DNA from: UBA8522 sp035528895
GTDB lineage: Bacteria; Acidobacteriota; Aminicenantia; Aminicenantales; UBA8522
Direction: 5' to 3'
Assembly: GCA_035528895.1 (NCBI GenBank)
Contig: DATKXS010000208.1
Coordinates: 1-33,395 of the forward strand
DNA: 33,395 nucleotides
In this document: in pieces, positions 7,165-14,005 of the stretch
Position numbering within the stretch: position 1 is the stretch's first letter
Layout of the letters: the number at the start of each line of letters is the position of its first letter
Notes under the pieces: model-generated
The model's database searches: none
Seen by the model: the letters and a program-made list of their open reading frames with translations, nothing else
Told to the model about the DNA's origin: nothing
Program-made: the position numbers and the translations under genes

Positions 7165-8349
7165 CTATCCTTTGCCCAACGAGCGCATATATTCCTGAAT
7201 TCCTTCGTAGATACCCAGGGCCACCTGCTTCCGGTAGGCCGGGCTCTTGAGCCTTTCCTCTTCCTGAGCGTTGCTCAGGTGCGAGATCTCGACCAGCACC
7301 GAGGGCATCTCGCCGCCGATGAGCACCCAGAACGGGCCGCCTCGAACGCCCAGGCTTTCCACATCGGAATAATGCCGGGATAGCGATTTTACCAGATTCC
7401 CGTGGATCTTTTGAGCCAGCTCGCGGGATTCCAGGATCTTGCTGTTCTGGACGATCTTCTTGAGGGTGTCCTGCATCGCGCCGATGGTCTTGGTGGAGGT
7501 GGCGTTCTCCAGGGCGGCGATCTCGTTCACCTGCGGGTCGGGGCTGAAGTTGAGGTAGAACGTCTGGACGCCCTTTTTCTTCCGGTTGCGGTTGGCGTTG
7601 GCGTGGATCGAGACGAAAAGGTCGGCCTTCTGCTGGTTGGCGATGACCGTCCGGTTCTCGAGCGGGATGTAGATGTCTGATTCCCGCGTCATGGTCACCT
7701 CAAGCCCGTTGGCGACGAGCAAATTCCTCAGCTCGGCGGCGACGGCCAGGACGACGTCCTTCTCTTTCTGGCCTTTCCGGCCGATAGCCCCCGGGTCCTC
7801 GCCGCCGTGTCCGGGGTCGAGGACGACCCGTCGGATGCCGAGGCCGAGCTGGCGGGCCATGCTGTAGCCGGCGGTGGTCGGCTCGGGAGGCTGGGCCGGC
7901 TTGTTAGCCGGCACATTGGGTGTTTTCGGCGGCGGAGGTGTGTCCTTGGGGTAGATGTCAAGGACGACCCGGAAGGGATCGAAGAGAGGAAAAACCTGAT
8001 AGCGATCGACCTTCGCCAGGTCGAGCTCGACAACCATCCGGACGGTCGTCGGGTTTTTCTGAGCGATCCGGACCTCTTTGATGTAATCGCACTGGGCGAC
8101 AAAAGCCTTCCCGTGCAGGATGGGATTCAGACGGGCCTGGTAGACATCGACGTAGATCCGGTCGGGATCCTTGAGCTCGGCCGAGGAGAACTCCCGCAGC
8201 TTTCCGATGTCGATGACGACCCGGGTATGCGTGGGGTGGGTGTAAGAGCGGAGATTATAGACCTCGACGGTCGATTGCCCGGACGGCCAGAGGGACGATA
8301 ATATGAACAGGCCGGCGAAGAGAGCAAGGAGAGGGCGTGTGCGTGTCAT
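7165..8349 (-). CDS. N-acetylmuramoyl-L-alanine amidase (AMIN plus Amidase_3)
   Basis: Zinc amidase that removes stem peptides from peptidoglycan during cell separation; exported to the periplasm. A signal peptide (TRPLLALFAGLFILSSLWPS) leads into an AMIN domain (VEVYNLRSYTHPTHTRVVID to VVLDIYPKD) that binds the cell wall, then a Pro-rich linker and the Amidase_3 domain. Zinc ligands are visible: His in VVLDPGHGGEDPGA, Glu in EKDVVLAVA, His in FVSIHANA; the catalytic Glu is in SVLVEISHLSN. I chose the ATG at 8349, giving 394 aa; a TTG 21 nt earlier would lie only 3 nt from the predicted transcription start. It is the first gene of the minus-strand operon and ends 4 nt before the DUF362 start. 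Confidence 0.92.
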   Translation of the reverse strand: MTRTRPLLALFAGLFILSSLWPSGQSTVEVYNLRSYTHPTHTRVVIDIGKLREFSSAELKDPDRIYVDVYQARLNPILHGKAFVAQCDYIKEVRIAQKNPTTVRMVVELDLAKVDRYQVFPLFDPFRVVLDIYPKDTPPPPKTPNVPANKPAQPPEPTTAGYSMARQLGLGIRRVVLDPGHGGEDPGAIGRKGQKEKDVVLAVAAELRNLLVANGLEVTMTRESDIYIPLENRTVIANQQKADLFVSIHANANRNRKKKGVQTFYLNFSPDPQVNEIAALENATSTKTIGAMQDTLKKIVQNSKILESRELAQKIHGNLVKSLSRHYSDVESLGVRGGPFWVLIGGEMPSVLVEISHLSNAQEEERLKSPAYRKQVALGIYEGIQEYMRSLGKG

Positions 8350-8379
8350 GTCGAACGCTCGATCACTCAATTCCTACTT

Positions 8380-8408
8380 ATAATATAAAATAGATATGAT
8401 TTGTTCAA
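8380..8408 (-). promoter_or_regulatory. Promoter of the amidase operon
   Basis: TTGAAC (8408-8403), a 17-nt AT-rich spacer and TATTAT (8385-8380) on the minus strand. Predicted start is about 8373, giving a leader of about 24 nt to the chosen ATG. It lies between the end of apgM and the amidase, so the five-gene operon probably has its own promoter besides any read-through from apgM. Confidence 0.6.
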
Positions 8409-8422
8409 ACGGCCGCTCTCCG

Positions 8423-9625
8423 TCAGGCGCCGTATTTTTGGAGCTTGCCGGCGTGGGCGAGCAGGAGCGGCATGGCCTGGAGGGCGGAAAACCGTCCCAG
8501 GAAACCGCGGCTGCAAGCCCGCTCCGAGAACGCCGAGACAGCATCCGGCATGGCCGACCGGGCGGCGATCAGGAAGGGGTTGGGGTGCCAGGAATGCGAC
8601 TTCAGGAGGCAGGGGGTGGAATGGTCGGCCGTGACCGCAAGCACGTCGGGGCCGAGGGCTTCGATCCGGGGGATGAAAGGATCGATCTCTTCGATGGCCT
8701 TGACCTTGGCCGGGAAGTTCCCGTCCTCGCCGGCCGCGTCGGTCTTCTTGTAGTGGACATAAAAGAAATCATGGTCTTTGTAGCCGGCTTCAAGGGCGTC
8801 GAAGAGGTCCCGCGTTTCGCTGCCCACGATCGGGACCGCCATGCCGAGCAGCCTGGCCAGCCCCTTGTACATCGGGTAATTGGCCACGGCCGCAGGGCTG
8901 ATTTTATAGAGCTCGGACATGCACGGGATGGCCGGGAATCGGGAGAAACCGCGGAGCAGGACCGTGTTGGCGACCGGCTGGTCGCTCAGGATCCGGGTCG
9001 CGTCTTCGAGGAAATGGTTGACGATCCCGGCGGTTTTCTGGGCCTCGGCGGAAAGCGCTGAAGCGGCGACGGGCGGCTTATGGTCCTTCTGCGGGTCGGC
9101 GTCGGTCAGGGCGTCGCTCAATCCTTCGCCGCTGAATTTCACCACGAAACGGTGTTCTTTGCCCGGGAAGAGGGCTATCCGGATCCCGGGCGGCGGCTGG
9201 AGAGCCTCGTTCAGACGGAGGCAGATTCTTTCGTTCTCGGCGGTCGGGATCCGGCCGGCCCGGCGGTCGACGATCAGGCCGTCCTTTAAGGTGGCGTAGT
9301 TGCCGCGGGCCACCAGGTCGTTCCGGCCCACCTCGACTCCTGAGCCGAGTGCCTCCAAGATGCCGCGGCCGAGCTGGTAACGAAGCGGGTCGTAGCCGAA
9401 GAGGGCCAGATGCGAGGGACCGCTCCCCGGCGTGATGCCGCGGAAAACGGGATCGGTCAGTCCGCAGGCCCCCCGGGATGCCAGACGGTCGAGGTTTGGC
9501 GTCCGGGCCGTTTCCAGGGCCGTCTTCCCCTCGAGGGGAAGATCACCCAACCCGTCCAGGACGAGCAGGACGATCTTCGACGGGGTCACGATAGACAATT
9601 CTTTGGCGAGAGTTTCCCAGTCCAT
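8423..9625 (-). CDS. apgM: Cofactor-independent phosphoglycerate mutase, archaeal type
   Basis: Interconverts 3- and 2-phosphoglycerate in glycolysis/gluconeogenesis without 2,3-bisphosphoglycerate; cytoplasmic. It belongs to the alkaline phosphatase superfamily. The N-terminal metal site is VLLVLDGLGDLP, the nucleophile serine is in TPGSGPSHLALFGYDP, and the C-terminal metal ligands are in VTADHSTPC and HSWHPNPFLI. QLGRGILEALGSG and YVHYKKTDAAGEDGN are typical of the archaeal-type (aPGM) branch. The 400-aa length is normal. The ATG at 9625 has only a weak GGAAA upstream. This type is scattered among anaerobic bacteria; whether a GpmI also exists cannot be seen here. Confidence 0.93.
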   Translation of the reverse strand: MDWETLAKELSIVTPSKIVLLVLDGLGDLPLEGKTALETARTPNLDRLASRGACGLTDPVFRGITPGSGPSHLALFGYDPLRYQLGRGILEALGSGVEVGRNDLVARGNYATLKDGLIVDRRAGRIPTAENERICLRLNEALQPPPGIRIALFPGKEHRFVVKFSGEGLSDALTDADPQKDHKPPVAASALSAEAQKTAGIVNHFLEDATRILSDQPVANTVLLRGFSRFPAIPCMSELYKISPAAVANYPMYKGLARLLGMAVPIVGSETRDLFDALEAGYKDHDFFYVHYKKTDAAGEDGNFPAKVKAIEEIDPFIPRIEALGPDVLAVTADHSTPCLLKSHSWHPNPFLIAARSAMPDAVSAFSERACSRGFLGRFSALQAMPLLLAHAGKLQKYGA

Positions 9626-9633
9626 GATTTTCC

Positions 9634-9662
9634 ACTATACCGAAATAAGCGGGAGGACACAA
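9634..9662 (-). promoter_or_regulatory. Possible apgM promoter
   Basis: TTGTGT (9662-9657), 17-nt spacer, TATAGT (9639-9634). The -10 is good but the -35 matches only in its first half. The predicted start (about 9627) is 2 nt before the apgM ATG, so the message could be nearly leaderless. Confidence 0.4.
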
Positions 9663-9751
9663 TAGCCGCCGCCTTGCGTCCATTGAATTCGTCAGCCATT
9701 CAGGAATGTCTGTGCTCCGACCTTTTCCCGGAACGCCGGCCTTATTCAGCC

Positions 9752-9945
9752 CCCCTCCTGATTGGCCAGGAGGGGAAGGGGTGGTTACCTAGAAAATCCC
9801 CCTCTCTTCTATCCTCCCCCACCGAGGGGGGAGGAATCAGACGGGCCATTCACAAATCCTCCTCCGGGTGGGATGGGGAGCAAATGGGCGCATTACTCAT
9901 TTATCCTCCTCCCCTGGTGGGAGGAGGTGGGGAGGAGGGGGATTT
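9752..9945. repeat. G/C-rich palindromic repeat patch
   Basis: This fills most of the 343-bp gap between apgM and the aldo/keto reductase; I see no gene in it. Three hairpins with 9-bp stems are present: CCCCTCCTG/CAGGAGGGG (9752-9775), TCCTCCCCC/GGGGGAGGA (9812-9835) and CCTCCTCCC/GGGAGGAGG (9905-9927). The last two lie inside an outer perfect 11-bp inverted repeat, AAATCCCCCTC (9794-9804) and GAGGGGGATTT (9935-9945). The nested order resembles a small REP- or MITE-like mobile unit of about 150 bp. No target duplication is obvious. Confidence 0.6.
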
Positions 9946-9968
9946 CCCTCGTCCCTAACGGCTTTTAG

Positions 9969-11291
9969 TCAAGCGAGAGTCAACTGGTGATGGGCCAGCA
10001 GGAGCATCCCCTGGATGGGGACGTCGTAGGGACAGGCCATTTCGCAATGGCCCGAACAATGCCCGCAATCCTCCGCCCTTGCACCCGGGATATGGGCGTA
10101 CTTGAGCATCGCTTCCTTTTCTCGGCCCTGGGCGGCAAAGTAATGGTGATAGCGCATGATGGTGTTGACCGGCACCCCGCGGGGGCATTCGGGTTCGCAG
10201 AGGCCGCAGGCGTGCCGGCAGTAGAGCCGGCCGCAGGCTTCTCCATACCGGGCCAGTGTTAAGGCATCCTGGGCGCTTAGGCGCGACCCCGATTGGCGGA
10301 GGAACTGTTCGGCTTCCGCGTAGGTCTTGGCGGAGCAGCAGACCGTGTGGATATCGGGGTTGCTGAGGGCGAAGCGGAGGGCGGCCTCTTTGATCTCCTC
10401 GGGATTCCGAAGGTTGTATTTCTGAATGAATGTCTCCGCTCGCTCCGCTATGTCCTTGTATCGGGCCAACCCTTCCCGGTAGAGAGGGTCGACCTCTTTT
10501 CCCTCCTTCTCCAGTTGTTCGATCCTCGATTTCAGGACAGCGTAGGTCCCCACGGGCTTGGTCTTCATCAGCGTGATACCGATCTTCTTCTCTTTGGCCG
10601 CCTGGATGACCCGCTCTCCCTTGTCCATCTGGAGGAAATTGTAGGCCATGAGGAAGACATCGAAACGACCGTCCTCGACAGCGGCCAGCAAGACCTTCTC
10701 CATGCTTTCTTCGGGGTTGCGGAACCAGAACGAGCCGTGATGGGAGACGCCGACGAAGCGAATGCGGCCTTCGGCCTTGAGCTCCTCCATGGCAGCGTGG
10801 AACCCTTCGGTCTTAAGGACCTCGACGCGCTCCGGCATGTGGAGCATCATGCAGTCGAAATAGTCCGTTTGCAGGTCCTCGAGACATTTCCGCGCCCGCT
10901 TGAGAAAGCCTTCCCGGGTGATGTCGTCCTCGAGCAGCATCTTGGAGGTGAGGAAGATCTTTTTCCGGTCCCTTCCTTCGAGCACCCGGCCGATGAGCTT
11001 GTGAGACCCCGGATAGCTTTCGCCGGTATCGATGTAGTTGACGCCGGCGTCCAGCATGGTACTGAACACTCCGAAGTCCTGGATATAGCCCGTGGCCAGG
11101 TCCGACACCTTAAAGCCGGTCCGGCCGAGGACCCGGTATTCTTTGATCTTGGGAGGAGAGGGCTCTTGTGATCGTATCGGCCGGGCCATCGAGTCCAATC
11201 GTGCGGCTCCCGCCGGCACCGCCGCGCCGGCGATCCCGATGGCGGCGCTCTTGATGAAGTCCCTGCGCCCTATCTCGAGCTTCTTCTTCAT
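9969..11291 (-). CDS. Tat-exported aldo/keto reductase with C-terminal 4Fe-4S motifs
   Basis: NAD(P)-type aldo/keto reductase fold with an added ferredoxin-like tail, exported folded. MKKKLEIGRRDFIKSAAIGI is a textbook twin-arginine signal. The barrel shows the catalytic residues: Asp and Tyr in NYIDTGESYPGSHKLIG, Lys in KKIFLTSKM and His in DCMMLHMP. The C-terminal region has cysteine clusters CRHACGLCEPECPRG and CGHCSGHCEMACP. The ATG at 11291 follows a perfect GGAGG at 4-nt spacing; an upstream in-frame ATG (11321) has no such site. 440 aa. The substrate is unknown. Relatives are common in anaerobes and usually annotated only as oxidoreductases. Confidence 0.88.
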   Translation of the reverse strand: MKKKLEIGRRDFIKSAAIGIAGAAVPAGAARLDSMARPIRSQEPSPPKIKEYRVLGRTGFKVSDLATGYIQDFGVFSTMLDAGVNYIDTGESYPGSHKLIGRVLEGRDRKKIFLTSKMLLEDDITREGFLKRARKCLEDLQTDYFDCMMLHMPERVEVLKTEGFHAAMEELKAEGRIRFVGVSHHGSFWFRNPEESMEKVLLAAVEDGRFDVFLMAYNFLQMDKGERVIQAAKEKKIGITLMKTKPVGTYAVLKSRIEQLEKEGKEVDPLYREGLARYKDIAERAETFIQKYNLRNPEEIKEAALRFALSNPDIHTVCCSAKTYAEAEQFLRQSGSRLSAQDALTLARYGEACGRLYCRHACGLCEPECPRGVPVNTIMRYHHYFAAQGREKEAMLKYAHIPGARAEDCGHCSGHCEMACPYDVPIQGMLLLAHHQLTLA

Positions 11292-11377
11292 TTGACCTCC
11301 AATGTCGTGCCTATCCATCATTATTCATAGTTCAAAATACGATATCAATTTCCTTTTGGTTTAGGTAAGCACCTTTT

Positions 11378-11446
11378 GTGATGAACATAATGAACGACTT
11401 GGGAATGTCAGCGAGGTCGCTTCTCCATTCCCAAGTTATTCATCAC
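11378..11446. repeat. Imperfect long hairpin spanning the end of the Smr gene
   Basis: Outer arms GTGATGAA (11378-11385) and TTCATCAC (11439-11446), then, past an 11-nt bulge on one side, inner arms ACTTGGGAATG (11397-11407) and CATTCCCAAGT (11426-11436), with a small AGCG/CGCT stem in the loop. The Smr stop codon lies in the right arm. It may end transcription of the Smr gene, but no T-run follows on either strand. Confidence 0.5.
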
Positions 11447-11732
11447 ACAAATACTTGTTTGGTTTGAGGATGACTTCGGTCGCGCCCCAGCCCCCTCCTC
11501 CGAGGTCGGCAGCCTTGAAACTCAGGACATGCGGGTTTTTCTGAAGCAGGCTCTGGACGGTCCTGCGGAGTGCGCCGGTCCCTTTTCCGTGGATGATCCG
11601 GACTTGATGGATGCCCCGGCGCCGGCATTCTTCGAGGTACTCGGGGACAAGGTTCTTAACCTCCTCGGCCCGAAAGGCATGGAGGTCGAGCACCCCATCG
11701 ATCGGGATCCGGACCGGTTCGCCCTTGCTCAT
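11436..11732 (-). CDS. Stand-alone Smr-domain protein
   Basis: Smr domains are small nucleases found alone or at the C-terminus of MutS2; recent family work links them to RNA or branched-DNA cleavage and ribosome rescue. Motifs are LDLHAFRAEE (motif 1) and RIIHGKGTGALRRTVQSLL (the HGxGxG core). The rest is PHVLSFKAADLGGGGWGATE, the usual end of the domain. From the ATG at 11732, which has a GGGGAA site upstream, the protein is 98 aa, essentially the bare domain. An ATG at 11768 is in frame but has no ribosome site. Confidence 0.85.
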   Translation of the reverse strand: MSKGEPVRIPIDGVLDLHAFRAEEVKNLVPEYLEECRRRGIHQVRIIHGKGTGALRRTVQSLLQKNPHVLSFKAADLGGGGWGATEVILKPNKYLCDE

Positions 11733-11846
11733 GTTATTCCCCGGAATGAATTTTAGGGGAAAAGGCATGGCGAAACAACCGAGGAAAAACCGAGAGCCGG
11801 CTGGAGCTTATTGCCGCTCGGCTTTGGCCCTTCGATGCTTTTCCGA

Positions 11847-13799
11847 TCAGCGGATATATCCAAGGGCGCGCAGCCGTTCTTTGAGCTGTTCATCGAACTG
11901 GGCCTTGACGGGTTTTCGCTGGCTGGCATGTTTGTATATCTCGATGATGCGGCTATTTAGCTCTCTGGCCACAGTAGGCTTTTCGTCAACAAGATTCCTC
12001 TTTTCTTGAGGATCTTCCGCGAGGTTAAATAACTCAACAGGAGGGACTAGGCGCGGAGGAGAGGTGAAGAATCGCATGTCCTCAGGACTGAAGGGCTTAT
12101 TGAGGATCATCTTATTCTTGCCGGAACTCATCGCTATCTTCCTCCCGACATGGGAATTTAAGATATTATCCCCGATGTCGGCCAGGAAGGTCCGGTCTCC
12201 CCGTTCTTTCCCTCGGAGGATGGGGAAAAGGCTTTTTCCGTCTATCGCCGGATCAGCAGAGGAAATTCCGAACTCCTCAAGTATGGTGGGCATGATATCG
12301 AGGAGCCGGGCGAGCGAGCCAAATCTTTGGCCCTTAAACCGGGCGTTGGGAAATTTGATGATCAGCGGAACCTTGAGCACCTCATCGTAGAGATGATGCC
12401 CATGGGCCCAGCTGCGGTGGTCGAAGAATTCCTCGCCGTGGTCGCTGGTAAAAACGATGAGTGCGGAGTCGTAGAGACCGAGCTCTTTGAGCTTCCCGAT
12501 GAGGGGCCTGACCAAGGCTTCATCCGTGTAGCGGATCTCGCCGTCATAAAGCCCGATGATGTTTTGCCGCTCTTTCTCAGGGAGTTCCTCGTAGATTCCG
12601 GCATAGCTGCCCAGGTGGCCCATCAGGTTGAGTGAACGCCAGACCGGATTCTCTTCCAGGAACATAGTTCTAAAAGGATCGGGACAGACGTAGGGATCAT
12701 GCGGCTGATAGGTGTGGAGGAAGAGAAAAAAATCTTTCTCTCTATTGCTGTCCAGCCACGCTGAGGCCTCCCGCCAGATGCGCCCTGCGGAATCCTGGCT
12801 TAAAACCCCGCCTGCTCTTTCATGGTAAGAGTCAAATCCCTTGGAAAATCCATAAACGCGGCTGACGAATCCTCCGTCGGTGAAGGCTGAGGTCATAAAA
12901 CCCTTGGCTCTCAGGATATCGGCCAGAGTGATCTGGTCGGGGGCCATTTTGTCATCTTCGTGGTAGACCTGATGGCGAACGCCGTTGAGGGAAGTCAAAA
13001 GGGAGACATGAGAGGGCAGTGTCCAGGGAGAAGAGGCGTAGGTATTGAGAAAAAGCGCACCGTCCTTGGCCAGGGAGTCGATAGCCGGGCTCGTTTCCCG
13101 TGCATAACCGTAACAGCCCAGATGGTCAGCCCGCAGGGTGTCCACGGAGACGAGCACAACAGGGCGTGTCTTCCTGGCGCGTGTATATAAGATGGGATTG
13201 TACCAGAAGGCAAAGTGTCCTCGTCCTCCCTCTGTCTCGAAGACAAGACGAGTGCCCTTTCTTAAAGCCACCGCTTCGATGGAGTGATAAGAAATCCGGT
13301 GCTCGTCCGGCGGCGAAAGGGCCATGAAATATTGGAAAAGGATTTTCCGGCGGCCTTTCCCCTCGAGGCTGACTTTGAAGTGTACGCCCTCTTCCGTCGG
13401 CGAATTCTGAACAGGCAGCCTCTCCGAATTCTTGTCCTGGATAATACCGATCCCGAATTCGATTGTCCCTCCCGCGGCGACGGTCGGTTCATACCGATAT
13501 GCACTTGGCGGAGGGGCGAAAAGGATATTGATTTCCGCCCCTCCCAGTTTTAATTTTTTCTTCAGGCTGAAAGGGTTTTCACCGCTGCCTAGGTCAACCA
13601 ACGCCGAGGACTTGAGCGGAGCTGGCTGGCCAATCTGGCCGGGCTCGCCTCTCTCCAGAAAAGGGCTTCCCAGGATATTTTCTAGGCGGAGTTCGTCGAT
13701 GAAACGGTAGAGCTTGAAATCGGACCGCTCCGCCTTCTGGCAAGCCGCAAGGAGGGCGAGGCTAAGAGGCAAAAGAAAAAACCATCTTTTGACTGTCAT
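11847..13799 (-). CDS. Sulfatase-superfamily lipoprotein with Thr in place of the formylglycine Cys
   Basis: Extracytoplasmic hydrolase of the alkaline phosphatase/sulfatase superfamily. TVKRWFFLLPLSLALLAA ends at lipobox Cys20. Residues about 30-210 form an N-terminal region I do not recognise. The sulfatase domain starts at RPVVLVSVDTLRADHLGCYG, with metal-binding Asp in VSVDTLRAD and the later pair in IVFTSDHGEEFFDH. At the nucleophile site the sequence is SSPWTLPSHVSLLTS, where classic sulfatases have CxPSR, so the nucleophile would be Thr, which cannot be matured to formylglycine. It may therefore be a phospho- or phosphono-hydrolase/transferase rather than a true sulfatase. 650 aa, ending LRALGYIR. 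No Shine-Dalgarno at the ATG. Confidence 0.85.
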   Translation of the reverse strand: MTVKRWFFLLPLSLALLAACQKAERSDFKLYRFIDELRLENILGSPFLERGEPGQIGQPAPLKSSALVDLGSGENPFSLKKKLKLGGAEINILFAPPPSAYRYEPTVAAGGTIEFGIGIIQDKNSERLPVQNSPTEEGVHFKVSLEGKGRRKILFQYFMALSPPDEHRISYHSIEAVALRKGTRLVFETEGGRGHFAFWYNPILYTRARKTRPVVLVSVDTLRADHLGCYGYARETSPAIDSLAKDGALFLNTYASSPWTLPSHVSLLTSLNGVRHQVYHEDDKMAPDQITLADILRAKGFMTSAFTDGGFVSRVYGFSKGFDSYHERAGGVLSQDSAGRIWREASAWLDSNREKDFFLFLHTYQPHDPYVCPDPFRTMFLEENPVWRSLNLMGHLGSYAGIYEELPEKERQNIIGLYDGEIRYTDEALVRPLIGKLKELGLYDSALIVFTSDHGEEFFDHRSWAHGHHLYDEVLKVPLIIKFPNARFKGQRFGSLARLLDIMPTILEEFGISSADPAIDGKSLFPILRGKERGDRTFLADIGDNILNSHVGRKIAMSSGKNKMILNKPFSPEDMRFFTSPPRLVPPVELFNLAEDPQEKRNLVDEKPTVARELNSRIIEIYKHASQRKPVKAQFDEQLKERLRALGYIR

Positions 13800-13810
13800 C
13801 GTCGGGGGCG

Positions 13811-13975
13811 CTAAAAAAAAGAATTGTAATTCATTTCCCGAGGTCGTTCAACTATAGAAACAGAACCAATCAACCGCTCAAGTTCTTGAATCTTCTTCTC
13901 GCACTCATGAACCAGGCCTTGCTGATTAACAGAGATGCTATGACTATGGTGAATTAAGGAAAAAGCGATGTTGTG
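13811..13975 (-). pseudogene. Possible remnant of an IS3-type transposase OrfA
   Basis: In the 206-bp gap upstream of guaA the minus strand has an open stretch whose centre reads LVHECEKKIQELERLIGS, like the leucine-zipper region of IS3-group OrfA proteins (typically ending RIRELERLLGRKTLE). Both flanks lose similarity, it is bounded by stops, and no second ORF or terminal repeats are visible. The resemblance rests on about 15 residues of coiled coil, so it may be chance. Confidence 0.3.
13823..13851 (-). promoter_or_regulatory. Promoter of the sulfatase-family gene
   Basis: TTGAAC (13851-13846), 17-nt spacer, TACAAT (13828-13823) on the minus strand. Predicted start is about 13816, giving a 17-nt leader with no Shine-Dalgarno before the ATG at 13799. 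Confidence 0.6.
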
Positions 13976-13999
13976 TCCTTAAAATTGTTCTGTTAAAAT
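13971..13999 (+). promoter_or_regulatory. guaA promoter, predicted leaderless
   Basis: TTGTGT (13971-13976), 17-nt spacer, TAAAAT (13994-13999). With the usual 6-nt gap, transcription starts at 14006, which is exactly the G of the guaA GTG start codon. No Shine-Dalgarno lies upstream of that GTG, which fits a leaderless message. Confidence 0.6.
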
Positions 14000-14005
14000 C
14001 AGTGA

